Part shown: positions 39,566-49,511 of the stretch, in pieces
How the letters are laid out: each line of letters begins with the position of its first letter
Position numbering within the stretch: the first letter of the stretch is position 1
NCBI RefSeq assembly: GCF_013201545.1
Contig: NZ_CP053746.1
Coordinates: 2,755,001-2,819,000 of the forward strand
Origin: Pseudomonas graminis
Lineage (GTDB): Bacteria > Pseudomonadota > Gammaproteobacteria > Pseudomonadales > Pseudomonadaceae
Length of the DNA stretch: 64,000 nt
Direction: 5' to 3'
Translations under genes and position numbers: made by a program
Notes under the pieces: generated by a model
The model's input: the letters and a program-made list of their open reading frames with translations, nothing else
The model's database searches: none
What the model was told of the DNA's origin: nothing

Positions 39566-41188
39566 GTGAAGAACTGGACGTTGCGTCAACGGATTTTGGC
39601 GAGCTTCGCTGTCATCATCGCCATCATGCTGTTGATGGTGGTTGCGGCTTTCAATCGCCTGTTGGTCATCGAAAACAGCGGAGACGCGGTGAGGCTGGAC
39701 GCGCTCCCCGGCGTTTTCTACAGCAGCACCGTGCGCGGCGCCTGGGTTGAAAGCTACGTAGCCACCCAGCATCTGCTGGTTGAAGGCGCGGGTCGCGACC
39801 TCACCAGCGCTGAAGAAGACCAGTACAAAGAATTCGAAGATCGCCTGCAGGCGCAGATCGTCAATTACCAGAAAAGCATCTTCGACGAATCGGATCGCAA
39901 CGACTTCGCCCAGTTTCTGCAATTGCGCGAACGCTACCAACTGGTACTCAACGGGGTGCTAGCGGCTTACCAGGGCGATAACTACGCGCTGGCCCAACGG
40001 ATGTTCACCGAGCAACTTACGCCCGCGTGGTTTGAGGGTCGCAAACAGCTCAACGCACTCGGCGCCAAGAACAAGGTGGTCGCCGACAAGGCATCCGACG
40101 CCATCCAGGCCGCTGTTTCCAGCGCCAAAATCACCCTCGGTATCTCGCTGATCATCGCATTGCTGGCGGCCGCCGCGTGCGGTCTGTTGCTGATGCGCGC
40201 GATTCTGGCGCCGATGAATCGCATCGTGCAGATCCTCGACACCATGCGCACTGGCGACCTGAGCACACGACTGGCGCTGGACCGCAACGATGAGTTCGGA
40301 TCGGTGCAGACCGGTTTCAACGACATGGTCGCCGAACTGGCCGCGTTAGTGTCCCAGGCCCAGCGCTCGTCGATTCAGGTGACCACCTCGGTGACCGAGA
40401 TCGCCGCCACCTCCAAGCAGCAACAGGCAACCGCCACCGAGACCGCCGCGACCACCACGGAAATCGGCGCTACGTCCCGCGAGATTGCCGCGACGTCCCG
40501 GGATCTGGTGCGCACCATGACCGAAGTGACGTCGGCGGCGGATCAGGCTTCGGTCCTGGCGGGCTCCGGTCAGCAAGGCCTGGCGCGCATGGAAGAAACC
40601 ATGCACTCGGTCATGGGCGCGGCCGATCTGGTCAACTCCAAGCTGGCGATCCTCAATGAGAAGGCCGGCAACATCAATCAGGTTGTGGTGACCATCGTCA
40701 AAGTCGCCGACCAGACGAACCTGCTGTCGCTCAACGCCGCGATCGAAGCGGAAAAAGCCGGTGAATACGGCCGTGGTTTCGCCGTGGTCGCCACCGAAGT
40801 CCGCCGCCTGGCCGACCAGACCGCCGTTGCCACTTACGATATCGAGCAAATGGTTCGCGAGATCCAGTCGGCGGTGTCGGCGGGCGTCATGGGCATGGAC
40901 AAGTTTTCCGAAGAAGTGCGTCGTGGCATGTACGAAGTGACCCAGGTCGGCGAGCAGCTTTCGCAGATCATCCATCAAGTGCAGGCCTTGGCGCCGCGTG
41001 TGTTGATGGTCAACGAAGGCATGCAGGCCCAGGCCACGGGCGCCGAACAGATCAACCAGGCGCTGGTGCAGCTGGGCGATGCCAGCAGTCAGACTGTGGA
41101 ATCCCTGCGTCAGGCCAGCTTCGCCATTGATGAACTGAGTCAGGTGGCGGTGGGGCTGCGTAGCGGCGTTTCGCGTTTCAAGGTCTGA
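39566..41188 (+). CDS. wspA: Surface-sensing methyl-accepting receptor WspA
   Basis: 540-residue chemoreceptor-like protein that senses surface contact and drives WspE. The first membrane segment is about 12-32, a helical periplasmic domain follows to about 190, and the second segment is near 190-213. A HAMP domain (PMNRIVQILDTMRTGDLSTR) and a long coiled-coil signalling domain come next; the hairpin tip reads VADQTNLLSLNAAIEAEKAG. The start is GTG 39566, with a TTGAGGG site upstream. It opens the seven-gene wsp operon; wspB begins nine bases after the stop. Confidence 0.96.
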   Translation: MKNWTLRQRILASFAVIIAIMLLMVVAAFNRLLVIENSGDAVRLDALPGVFYSSTVRGAWVESYVATQHLLVEGAGRDLTSAEEDQYKEFEDRLQAQIVNYQKSIFDESDRNDFAQFLQLRERYQLVLNGVLAAYQGDNYALAQRMFTEQLTPAWFEGRKQLNALGAKNKVVADKASDAIQAAVSSAKITLGISLIIALLAAAACGLLLMRAILAPMNRIVQILDTMRTGDLSTRLALDRNDEFGSVQTGFNDMVAELAALVSQAQRSSIQVTTSVTEIAATSKQQQATATETAATTTEIGATSREIAATSRDLVRTMTEVTSAADQASVLAGSGQQGLARMEETMHSVMGAADLVNSKLAILNEKAGNINQVVVTIVKVADQTNLLSLNAAIEAEKAGEYGRGFAVVATEVRRLADQTAVATYDIEQMVREIQSAVSAGVMGMDKFSEEVRRGMYEVTQVGEQLSQIIHQVQALAPRVLMVNEGMQAQATGAEQINQALVQLGDASSQTVESLRQASFAIDELSQVAVGLRSGVSRFKV

Positions 41189-41197
41189 GCCAGGCCC

Positions 41198-41734
41198 ATG
41201 ATCGAGCATTCAGCCAGGCGCAACGCTACGGTGTTGCCGAAGAACAAGCTGTTTCTGCTATTTCGCATCGGTGCGGAACGCTATGCGCTGCAAGCGACGG
41301 AAGTCGCCGAAGTGCTGCCGCGGCTGGTGCTCAAGCCCATCGCACAGGCGCCGCACTGGGTCGCCGGTGTGTTTGCCCACCGTGGCGCCATCGTCCCGGT
41401 CATCGACCTCAGCGCGCTGACCTTCGGCCATCCCGCGCAACTGCGCACCAGCACGCGGCTGGTGCTGGTGCATTACCGCCTTGGCTGTGATCGTCCGGCG
41501 CGGGAACTGGGTTTGATCCTCGAACAGGCGACCGACACGCTGCGCTGCTCGCCCCATGAATTCAAGGCCTACGGCCTGGACAACTCACAAGCGCCGTATC
41601 TGGGCCCGGTGCGCGAAGACGAACAAGGCCTGCTGCAATGGATACGTGTGGATGACTTGCTCAGTGACGCTGTGCGCGAACTGTTGTTTCCCGAGCAGCC
41701 CATGAGCCTCGATGCTTTCGAGGCCGCGCCATGA
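41198..41734 (+). CDS. wspB: CheW-like adaptor WspB
   Basis: 178-residue single CheW-domain protein linking WspA to WspE at the receptor array. The core begins KLFLLFRIGAERYALQATEV and includes VAGVFAHRGAIVPVIDLSAL, a standard CheW pattern. The gene overlaps wspC by four bases (ATGA), so expression is coupled. Identity rests on position and the CheW fold. Confidence 0.94.
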   Translation: MIEHSARRNATVLPKNKLFLLFRIGAERYALQATEVAEVLPRLVLKPIAQAPHWVAGVFAHRGAIVPVIDLSALTFGHPAQLRTSTRLVLVHYRLGCDRPARELGLILEQATDTLRCSPHEFKAYGLDNSQAPYLGPVREDEQGLLQWIRVDDLLSDAVRELLFPEQPMSLDAFEAAP

Positions 41735-43071
41735 GCAGCGACGCGCGTTTCTTCGCCTTTCTCAAAGACCGCATCGGGCTCGACGTCGCATCGGTGGGCG
41801 AGGCGATCATCGAGCGCGCCGTGCGTCAGCGCTGCACGCTGTCCAAAGCGCGGGACCACGACGACTACTGGCACCTGCTGCTGGGTTCGGCGGACGAACA
41901 ACAGGCGCTGATCGAAGCGGTGATCGTCCCCGAGACGTGGTTTTTTCGTTATCCGGAATCGTTCGTCACCCTCGGCAAGCTGGCCAATGCCCGACTGGCG
42001 CAGCTCAATGGCGTACGCCCGCTGCGCATTCTCAGCCTGCCGTGCTCCACCGGCGAGGAACCTTATTCCATCGCCATGGCGCTGTTCGACGCCGGTCTTC
42101 GAGGGCCGCAGTTCAGCGTTGAAGCAGTGGACATCAGCCCGCTTTCGATCCAGCGCGCGCGCCAGGGCGTGTATGGCAAGAACTCCTTTCGCGGCGATCA
42201 ACTGGGCTTTCGGGAACGTTTTTTCAGCGCGGCCGAGGAGGGCTATCGCCTGGAGGAGCGGGTGCGGGATCAGGTCCGCTTTCAATCAGGCAATCTGCTC
42301 GACCCTGCGATGGCGGTGGCGCAGTCGGCGTACGACTTTGTGTTCTGCCGCAATCTGCTGATCTACTTCGACGTCGACACCCAGCGTCAGGGCTTCGAGG
42401 CGCTGAAACGCATGACCCGCGAAGACGGCGTGTTGTTTATCGGCCCCGCCGAGGGCAGCCTGCTCGGGCGCATGGGCATGGTGTCGATTGGCATCGCGCA
42501 GTCCTTCGCCTTTCGTCGGCGTGACGAGGCCATTGCCGAACCCCACAGTGTCGTGACTGCCCCAGCCATGCAGCCGTCGCGAAGCGATTCATTGTCTGCT
42601 CACCCAACATCGGCCCTGTCGCGCGGCGCCCATAAACCTCAGCCCTTTGCGCGAAGGTTATTGAGTGATCCTGCGCTGACCGAAGAACGCAGGGCTGCGC
42701 TCAGACCCGACATCAAAGCGGTGGCGGCGACGGGTTCTGGCAACGGCGAAGCTGCCGAGTTATTGCGCAGCATCGCGGCCCTTGCCAATGAAGGCCGCAC
42801 GACGGAGGCAAAGGCTGCTGGTGAGCAGTACCTCAAGCGCTTCGAACCCGTTGCGCCGGTGTTCTACTGGCTGGGTCTGCTCAGCGAAGTGGCGGGGGAG
42901 GCGAGCGCGGCACAAGGGTTTTATCGCAAGGCGTTGTATCTGCAACCACAGCATCCGGAAACTCTGGCGCAACTGGCCGCGCTGCTCGCCGCCCAAGGCG
43001 ACAGCGCAGGGGCCCGGCGGCTGCAGGAGCGCGCGGCAAGGGGTGTCACTAAAGAAGGACGCAGCGGATGA
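41731..43071 (+). CDS. wspC: CheR-type methyltransferase WspC
   Basis: 446-residue SAM-dependent methyltransferase that methylates WspA glutamates and increases signalling. The CheR catalytic domain (about 1-265) shows TWFFRYPESF, the SAM-binding ILSLPCSTGEEPYSIAMAL, and DFVFCRNLLIYFD. After a less conserved, Ser/Pro-containing linker (about 275-325), C-terminal TPR-like helices (about 340-440, including FYWLGLLSEVAGEASAAQGF) complete the usual WspC architecture. Four-base overlaps join it to wspB and wspD. Confidence 0.95.
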   Translation: MSSDARFFAFLKDRIGLDVASVGEAIIERAVRQRCTLSKARDHDDYWHLLLGSADEQQALIEAVIVPETWFFRYPESFVTLGKLANARLAQLNGVRPLRILSLPCSTGEEPYSIAMALFDAGLRGPQFSVEAVDISPLSIQRARQGVYGKNSFRGDQLGFRERFFSAAEEGYRLEERVRDQVRFQSGNLLDPAMAVAQSAYDFVFCRNLLIYFDVDTQRQGFEALKRMTREDGVLFIGPAEGSLLGRMGMVSIGIAQSFAFRRRDEAIAEPHSVVTAPAMQPSRSDSLSAHPTSALSRGAHKPQPFARRLLSDPALTEERRAALRPDIKAVAATGSGNGEAAELLRSIAALANEGRTTEAKAAGEQYLKRFEPVAPVFYWLGLLSEVAGEASAAQGFYRKALYLQPQHPETLAQLAALLAAQGDSAGARRLQERAARGVTKEGRSG

Positions 43072-43751
43072 GTCGCGTACACACAGAGCTGGTCAGCGAC
43101 GACGCCGCGGCGATCGACGACTGCTGGAATCGCATCGGCATCCATGGCGACCGGTCCTGCCCGCTGCTTGCCGATCACATTCATTGCCGCAACTGCTCGG
43201 TGTATTCGGCCGCGGCAACGCGCTTGCTCGACCGTTACTCCCTGGCCCAGGAACAGCGTGTGTCTGTGCACAGCGATGCGCTTGCCGCTGACGTCCAGAC
43301 CCGCTCGACGGTGGTGTTCCGTCTCGGCGAAGAGTGGCTCGGTCTGCCGACGCGGTGTCTGGTGGAAGTATCGCCGGTGCAAGCCATTCATTCCCTTCCG
43401 CACCAGCGATCCCGTGCCCTGCTGGGCGTTGCCAATGTGCGCGGCGCGCTGGTGGCGTGCCTGTCGTTCGTCGAGTTGCTCGGGCTGGATCCGTCGGTTG
43501 CGCCGGTCGGTGATGCCCGAACATTGCCGCGCATGCTGATCGTTTCGGCAGACGGCGGCCCGGTGGTGGTGCCAGTGGATGAGGTCGACGGCATTCATGC
43601 CATCGAAGCGCGCCTGCTGGATACGGCCTCGGCGTCGGCGCAGAACAGCAACGCGCGCTTTACCCGAGGCGTCGTGCAATGGAAAAACCGCAGCTTGCGC
43701 CTGCTCGATGAAGACCAGCTGTTGTCGGCCGTGAACCGGAGCCTGACATGA
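43068..43751 (+). CDS. wspD: CheW-like adaptor WspD
   Basis: 227-residue second CheW-type adaptor of the Wsp complex. An N-terminal extension contains CWNRIGIHGDRSCPLLADHIHCRNC, a Cys/His-rich stretch typical of WspD. The CheW domain begins at about residue 80 (TVVFRLGEEWLGLPTRCLVEV). Four-base overlaps with wspC and wspE. The cysteines could bind a metal, but this is inference. Confidence 0.93.
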   Translation: MSRVHTELVSDDAAAIDDCWNRIGIHGDRSCPLLADHIHCRNCSVYSAAATRLLDRYSLAQEQRVSVHSDALAADVQTRSTVVFRLGEEWLGLPTRCLVEVSPVQAIHSLPHQRSRALLGVANVRGALVACLSFVELLGLDPSVAPVGDARTLPRMLIVSADGGPVVVPVDEVDGIHAIEARLLDTASASAQNSNARFTRGVVQWKNRSLRLLDEDQLLSAVNRSLT

Positions 43752-46084
43752 CGCCCGATCAAATGCGCGACGCGTCGCTGTTCGAACTCTTCACCCTGGA
43801 GGCTGAAGCTCAGACCCAGGTGTTGAGCGCCGGCCTGCTGGCCCTCGAGCGCAACCCGACCCAGGCCGATCACCTGGAGGCGTGCATGCGCGCGGCCCAT
43901 TCGCTGAAAGGCGCGGCGCGGATTGTCGGGGTCAACGCCGGTGTCAGCGTCTCCCACGTCATGGAAGATTGCCTGGTCAGCGCTCAGGAAGGGCGATTGC
44001 ACCTGCTGCCCGAGCACATCGACGCCTTGTTGATGGGCACCGATCTGCTGATGCGCATCGCCACGCCTGGCGCCAGCGTGCCCCAGGCGGATGTGGACGG
44101 TTACGTGGCGCTGATGAACAACATGGTCAGCGACGATCCGGCCATGAAAGCCATGCTGGTGCCCACTGCGCTACCTTCGCTTGAGGACATCCTGCTCGCC
44201 AACGCGCAGTCGCTGGTCACCTCGCTTCAATCTGCGCAGGATTCGGCGGCCGAAGAGCTGGCAGCCTCCGTTGTCGAACCCGCGCCGGACCCGGCGCTCA
44301 AAGCGGATGGCCCTGGCGAGCGACGCGTTGCCGAAACCGGCGAGCGGGTCCTGCGCGTCACCGCCGAACGTTTGAACAACCTGCTGGACCTGTCGAGCAA
44401 GTCGCTGGTCGAGACCCAGCGCCTGAAGCCGTATCTGGCGGCAATGCAGCGGGTCAAACGCACCCAGACCGGCGCAACAAGGGCGCTGGACAGTCTTGAA
44501 GCCTTGCTCGCCGCCAACACCGATCCCGACGCGCAAAAGGCGCTGGACGAAGCGCGGCGTCTGCTCGGCGAAGCGCAGCATTTGCTGATTCAACAAACGG
44601 CTGACCTCGACGAGTTCGGCTGGCAGGCGTCGCAACGCGCGCAACTGCTCTACGACACCGCGCTGGCCTGCCGCATGCGACCGTTTGCCGATGTGCTGGC
44701 GGGGCAGGCGCGGATGGTCCGTGATCTGGGCCGTTCGCTGGGCAAACAGGTGCGCCTGGAAATCGACGGCGAAAAGACCCAGGTCGACCGCGACGTGCTG
44801 GAAAAACTTGAAGCGCCCCTGACCCATCTGCTGCGCAACGCCGTCGACCACGGCATCGAACTGCCCGCACAGCGCATCGCCTGCGGCAAGCCGGCCGAGG
44901 GGCTGATTCAACTGAAGGCCTCGCACCAGGCCGGGCTGCTGGTGGTCGAGCTGATCGACGACGGCGCCGGCGTTGACCTCGAACGCCTGCGCCTGAGCAT
45001 CATCGAGCGCAAACTTTCGCCTGCCGAAACCGCCGCGCAGTTGAGCGAAGAAGAATTGTTGAGCTTCCTGTTCCTGCCCGGTTTCAGCATGCGCGACAAG
45101 GTCACCGAAGTGTCCGGACGAGGGGTTGGTCTGGACGCGGTTCAGCACATGATTCGGCAACTGCGTGGCGGCGTTGAAATGGATCAGCGCGCCGGGCAGG
45201 GCAGCCGTTTCCATCTGGAAGTGCCGCTGACCTTGTCGGTGGTGCGCAGCCTGGTGGTGGACGTCGGCGGCGAAGCGTATGCCTTTCCGCTGGCGCACAT
45301 CGAGCGCATGCGGGACGTGCGTGCCGATGAGATCGTGCAATTGGAAGGCCGTCAGCATTTCTGGCACGAGGAGCGGCATGTCGGGCTGGTTGCGGCCACT
45401 CAGCTACTTAATCGTCCTGCCAGCCAGCACAGTGAAGACGTGCTCAAAGTGGTGGTCATCCGCGAGCGCGATGCCGTGTATGGCGTCGCCGTGGAACGCT
45501 TCATCGGCGAACGCACGCTAGTGGTTCTGCCGCTGGATCCGCGCCTGGGCAAGGTTCAGGACATCTCCGCCGGCGCTTTGCTCGACGACGGCTCAGCGGT
45601 GTTGATCATCGACGTCGAGGACATGCTGCGTTCGGTGGAGAAACTCCTCAATACCGGGCGCCTGGAGCGCATTGACCGGCGCAGTCGTCAGGCCGACACC
45701 CGGGTGCGCAAGCGCGTGCTGGTGGTCGACGACTCGCTGACGGTGCGCGAACTGGAACGCAAATTGTTGCTCAGTCGTGGCTATGAAGTGGCGGTGGCCG
45801 TGGATGGCATGGACGGCTGGAACGCCCTGCGCGGTGAGGATTTCGACTTGCTCATCACCGACATCGACATGCCGCGCATGGACGGTATCGAGCTGGTGAC
45901 GCTGGTGCGTCGCGACAGCCGCCTGCAATCGCTGCCGGTGATGGTGGTGTCGTACAAGGACCGTGAAGAAGACCGCCGTCGCGGCCTGGACGCCGGTGCC
46001 GATTATTATCTGGCCAAGGCCAGTTTCCATGACGATGCGCTGCTCGATGCAGTCGTTGAGTTGATAGGAGATGCGCAGGGATGA
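43748..46084 (+). CDS. wspE: Hybrid histidine kinase-response regulator WspE
   Basis: 778-residue CheA-CheY fusion that phosphorylates WspR and WspF. The HPt domain at the N-terminus has the phospho-acceptor H51 in AAHSLKGAARIVG. Dimerisation and ATPase domains follow, with LLRNAVDHGIE (N box), IDDGAGVDLERL and SGRGVGLDAV. Then come a CheW-like regulatory domain (about 500-640) and a C-terminal receiver (about 655-775; VLVVDDSLTVRE and LLITDIDMPRMDG, phospho-Asp near 705). All catalytic motifs are intact. Four-base overlaps on both sides. Confidence 0.96.
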   Translation: MTPDQMRDASLFELFTLEAEAQTQVLSAGLLALERNPTQADHLEACMRAAHSLKGAARIVGVNAGVSVSHVMEDCLVSAQEGRLHLLPEHIDALLMGTDLLMRIATPGASVPQADVDGYVALMNNMVSDDPAMKAMLVPTALPSLEDILLANAQSLVTSLQSAQDSAAEELAASVVEPAPDPALKADGPGERRVAETGERVLRVTAERLNNLLDLSSKSLVETQRLKPYLAAMQRVKRTQTGATRALDSLEALLAANTDPDAQKALDEARRLLGEAQHLLIQQTADLDEFGWQASQRAQLLYDTALACRMRPFADVLAGQARMVRDLGRSLGKQVRLEIDGEKTQVDRDVLEKLEAPLTHLLRNAVDHGIELPAQRIACGKPAEGLIQLKASHQAGLLVVELIDDGAGVDLERLRLSIIERKLSPAETAAQLSEEELLSFLFLPGFSMRDKVTEVSGRGVGLDAVQHMIRQLRGGVEMDQRAGQGSRFHLEVPLTLSVVRSLVVDVGGEAYAFPLAHIERMRDVRADEIVQLEGRQHFWHEERHVGLVAATQLLNRPASQHSEDVLKVVVIRERDAVYGVAVERFIGERTLVVLPLDPRLGKVQDISAGALLDDGSAVLIIDVEDMLRSVEKLLNTGRLERIDRRSRQADTRVRKRVLVVDDSLTVRELERKLLLSRGYEVAVAVDGMDGWNALRGEDFDLLITDIDMPRMDGIELVTLVRRDSRLQSLPVMVVSYKDREEDRRRGLDAGADYYLAKASFHDDALLDAVVELIGDAQG

Positions 46085-47091
46085 AGATTGCCATCGTCAA
46101 TGACATGGCCATGGCGGTGGAGGCGTTGCGCCGCGCGCTGGCCTTCGAGCCGGCGCACCAGATCGTCTGGGTGGCCAGCAACGGCGCCGAGGCGGTGGAG
46201 CGTTGCGCCCAGCTGACGCCTGACTTGATATTGATGGACCTGATCATGCCGGTGATGGACGGTGTGGAGGCGACTCGACGTATCATGGCGGCGACGCCGT
46301 GCGCCATCGTCATCGTCACCGTGGACCGCGAGCAGAATGTGCATCGGGTGTTCGAAGCCATGGGGCATGGCGCGCTGGACGTGGTCGACACGCCCGCGCT
46401 GGGGGCCGGCAATCCCAAGGATGCAGCCGCGCCTTTGTTGCGCAAGATCCTTAATATAGGCTGGCTCATTGGCGAGCGGGACACGCGGGTCCGCCCCGCG
46501 CCGCCACCGGTGCGCGAATCGGCACAGCGTCAGCGGTTAATCGCGATCGGCTCATCGGCCGGCGGGCCCGCCGCGCTGGAAATACTGCTTAAAGCGCTGC
46601 CTGCGGATTTCCCGGCAGCGATCGTGCTGGTGCAGCACGTGGATCAGGTGTTTGCCGAGGGGATGGCGCAATGGCTGAGCAGCGCTTCGGGGCTGGAAGT
46701 CAGGCTGGCGCGCGATGGCGAGCCGCCGCAAGTGGGCACGGTGCTGCTCGCAGGCACCAACCATCATATCCGTCTGCTCAGGAACGGCACACTGGCGTAC
46801 ACCGCAGAGCCGGTTAACGAAATTTACAGGCCGTCCATCGACGTGTTTTTCGAAAGTGTGGCCAGCTATTGGAATGGTGATGCAGTGGGTGTTTTGTTGA
46901 CCGGCATGGGCCGTGATGGTGCGCAGGGGCTCAAACTGATGCGTCAGCGAGGCTTTCTCACCATCGCTCAGGATCAGGCGAGCTGCGCGGTATACGGCAT
47001 GCCCAAAGCGGCTGCGGCGATCGACGCCGCCATGGAAATTCGCTCACTGGAATCGATCGCACCTCGCTTGAAGGAGGTATTCACCCAATGA
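46081..47091 (+). CDS. wspF: CheB-type methylesterase WspF
   Basis: 336-residue receiver-methylesterase that demethylates WspA and damps the system; loss of WspF in Pseudomonas gives high c-di-GMP and wrinkly colonies. The receiver has its phospho-Asp at D53 in LILMDLIMPVMDG. The CheB effector domain shows the catalytic triad regions IGSSAGGPAALE (Ser), VLVQHVDQVFAEGM (His) and LLTGMGRDGAQG (Asp). The gene appears intact. It begins in a four-base overlap with wspE. Confidence 0.96.
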   Translation: MKIAIVNDMAMAVEALRRALAFEPAHQIVWVASNGAEAVERCAQLTPDLILMDLIMPVMDGVEATRRIMAATPCAIVIVTVDREQNVHRVFEAMGHGALDVVDTPALGAGNPKDAAAPLLRKILNIGWLIGERDTRVRPAPPPVRESAQRQRLIAIGSSAGGPAALEILLKALPADFPAAIVLVQHVDQVFAEGMAQWLSSASGLEVRLARDGEPPQVGTVLLAGTNHHIRLLRNGTLAYTAEPVNEIYRPSIDVFFESVASYWNGDAVGVLLTGMGRDGAQGLKLMRQRGFLTIAQDQASCAVYGMPKAAAAIDAAMEIRSLESIAPRLKEVFTQ

Positions 47092-47136
47092 ATTTCCAGG
47101 TGATCTCACAGCCCGCCTGTGACCAGGAGACCCCGC

Positions 47137-48141
47137 ATGCATGATTTGCAACTGGACGATCTGAACGCCACGGATGAAAACGCTGCCATGGTGTTGCTCG
47201 TCGACGATCAGGCCATGATCGGCGAGGCCGTCCGACGCGGGCTGGCTCACGAAGAAAATATCGACTTTCACTTCTGCGCGGACCCGCATCAAGCGATCGC
47301 GCAAGCGATTCTCATCAAACCTACCGTGATTCTTCAGGACCTGGTGATGCCCGGCCTAGATGGCCTGACGCTGGTGCGTGAATACCGCAACAACCCGAAG
47401 ACCCGTGACATCCCGATCATCGTGCTCTCGACCAAGGAAGACCCGTTGATCAAGAGCGCCGCCTTTGCCGCCGGCGCCAACGATTACCTGGTCAAACTGC
47501 CGGACAACATCGAACTGGTCGCGCGCATTCGCTACCACTCGCGCTCGTACATGACGCTGCTGCAGCGCGACGAAGCCTACCGTGCGTTGCGTGTCAGCCA
47601 GCAACAGCTGCTCGACACCAATCTGGTGCTGCAACGCCTGATGAACTCAGACGGCTTGACCGGCCTGTCCAATCGCCGACACTTCGACGAGTACCTGGAA
47701 CTGGAATGGCGCCGTTCCACCCGGGAGCAGACGCAGATCTCGCTGCTGATGATCGACGTGGATTACTTCAAGGCCTACAACGACGCCTTCGGCCATCTCG
47801 AAGGTGACGAGGCGTTGCGTCAGGTCGCCAAAGCGATCCGTGCCAACTCCAGCCGTCCCTCCGACCTGCCTGCGCGGTATGGCGGCGAAGAATTTGCGCT
47901 GGTACTGCCCAGCACATCACCGGGTGGCGCACGCCTGCTGGCAGAAAAGCTGCGCCAGACCATCGCCGGCATGAACATCCCCCACGTCGCCCCGAGCCAA
48001 GGCTCGAGCCTGACCGTCAGCATTGGCCTGGCCACCATGGTGCCGCAAGTGGGCAGCCACAGTCGCCAGCTGATCCAGAGTGCGGATCAGGGGTTGTATG
48101 CGGCCAAGCACAATGGCCGCAATCAGGTGGCGGTGGGGTAG
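47137..48141 (+). CDS. wspR: Diguanylate cyclase response regulator WspR
   Basis: 334-residue receiver-GGDEF protein, the output of the Wsp system; phosphorylation promotes clustering and c-di-GMP synthesis. The receiver has acidic residues in [10 protein letters not shown] and phospho-Asp D68 in [12 protein letters not shown]. The GGDEF domain has the active site GGEEF (249-253) and an inhibitory I-site RPSD (240-243) exactly five residues before it, so product inhibition should operate. ATG 47137 is used because of the AGGAGACC site; an in-frame GTG at 47119 would remove it. It lies 45 bases after wspF. Confidence 0.96.
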   Translation: MHDLQLDDLNATDENAAMVLLVDDQAMIGEAVRRGLAHEENIDFHFCADPHQAIAQAILIKPTVILQDLVMPGLDGLTLVREYRNNPKTRDIPIIVLSTKEDPLIKSAAFAAGANDYLVKLPDNIELVARIRYHSRSYMTLLQRDEAYRALRVSQQQLLDTNLVLQRLMNSDGLTGLSNRRHFDEYLELEWRRSTREQTQISLLMIDVDYFKAYNDAFGHLEGDEALRQVAKAIRANSSRPSDLPARYGGEEFALVLPSTSPGGARLLAEKLRQTIAGMNIPHVAPSQGSSLTVSIGLATMVPQVGSHSRQLIQSADQGLYAAKHNGRNQVAVG

Positions 48142-48301
48142 GGCGGGGGATTCACGCTCCTGCGCTCCCTGGCCGTCACCGGGTTGGTGACTCGTCAAGA
48201 ACAATGAACACGGCTCACCCCCGCCCAACGGACTGCCATCGCTGGATTGGCTGCGCTATACTCGCCGGCTTTGTGAAAATCGCCTGCGAGTGCTGCCTAC
48301 C

Positions 48302-49397
48302 ATGGAAATCAACCCGATCCTAAACAGCATCAAGGACCTGTCCGAGCGCTCCGAAACCATTCGGGGGTATCTTTGACTACGATCACAAACATGATCGTCT
48401 GACCGAAGTTAACCGCGAGCTCGAAGATCCAAACGTCTGGAACAACCCGTCTTACGCCCAGGAACTGGGCCGCGAGCGTTCGCTGCTGGCGCAGATCGTC
48501 GACACCCTCGACGAGATGAGCACCGGCCTGGTGGACGCCAAGGACCTGTTGCTGATGTCCGCCGAAGAAGAAGACCAGGCCGCCGTCGACGACGTTGCTG
48601 CTGAAGTCGAGCGTCTTCGCGAAGCCCTGGAAAAACTGGAATTCCGTCGCATGTTCAGCGGCGAGATGGACCAGAACAACGCCTACCTGGACATCCAGGC
48701 CGGTTCCGGCGGCACCGAAGCCCAGGACTGGGCGAACATCCTTCTGCGTATGTACCTGCGCTGGGCCGACAAGCGCGGCTTCGACGCGACCATCATGGAA
48801 TTGTCGGCCGGTGAAGTCGCCGGTATCAAAGGCGCCACGGTGCACATCAAGGGCGAGTACGCATTCGGCTGGTTGCGCACCGAAATCGGTGTCCACCGTC
48901 TGGTCCGCAAGAGCCCGTTTGACTCCGGCAACCGCCGTCACACCTCGTTCTCGGCGGTGTTCGTTTCGCCGGAAATCGATGACAACATCGAAATCGACAT
49001 CAACCCGTCGGACCTGCGCATCGACACCTACCGCTCCTCCGGCGCCGGTGGTCAGCACGTCAACACCACTGACTCGGCGGTCCGGATCACCCACGTTCCG
49101 ACCAATACCGTGGTCAGTTGCCAGAACGAACGTTCCCAGCACGCCAACAAAGACACCGCGATGAAGATGCTGCGGGCGCGCTTGTACGAGCAGGAAGTGC
49201 AGAAGCGCAACGCGGCCTCGCAAGCGCTGGAAGACACCAAGTCGGACATCGGCTGGGGTCACCAGATCCGCTCGTATGTGCTTGATGCCTCGCGCATCAA
49301 GGACCTGCGCACCAGCGTCGAACGCAGCGATTGCGACAAGGTGCTCGATGGCGACATCGACGAATACCTGATCGCGAGCCTCAAACAGGGCCTGTAA
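48302..49397 (+). CDS. prfB: Peptide chain release factor 2 (programmed +1 frameshift)
   Basis: RF2 recognises UAA and UGA. The first 24 sense codons start at ATG 48302 and end CTT TGA (48371-48376); reading then shifts +1, skipping T 48374, and continues GAC TAC to 49397, giving 364 residues. The shift site has the classical CUU-UGA-C context with a G run (48363-48367) just upstream as the internal Shine-Dalgarno. The anticodon-like SPF motif is in VRKSPFDSG and the catalytic GGQ in [15 protein letters not shown]. The conserved prfB-lysS pair follows. Autoregulation by RF2 level is established for this mechanism. Confidence 0.97.
48363..48377 (+). promoter_or_regulatory. prfB recoding site
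   Basis: GGGGG, a short spacer, then CTT TGA C. The in-frame UGA at 48374-48376 is bypassed by +1 slippage on CTT when RF2 is scarce. Only with this shift does the reading frame reach the GGQ domain. Confidence 0.95.
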
Positions 49398-49511
49398 TCG
49401 CCACACCACTGTTGCGGGTCGGGCGCGTCATCATGACGTCGCCGCCCGCGATCCTTTGTCGCGCTTCCCGGCCAGACGAAGGGCCACGAACCTGTGATGG
49501 ATAATCAAGAC

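Noticed and set aside
48516..49397. prfB starting at an internal ATG (48516) as an unshifted gene.
   Set aside because: This would delete the N-terminal domain; the upstream 24 codons and the CTT TGA C site fit the known RF2 frameshift exactly.
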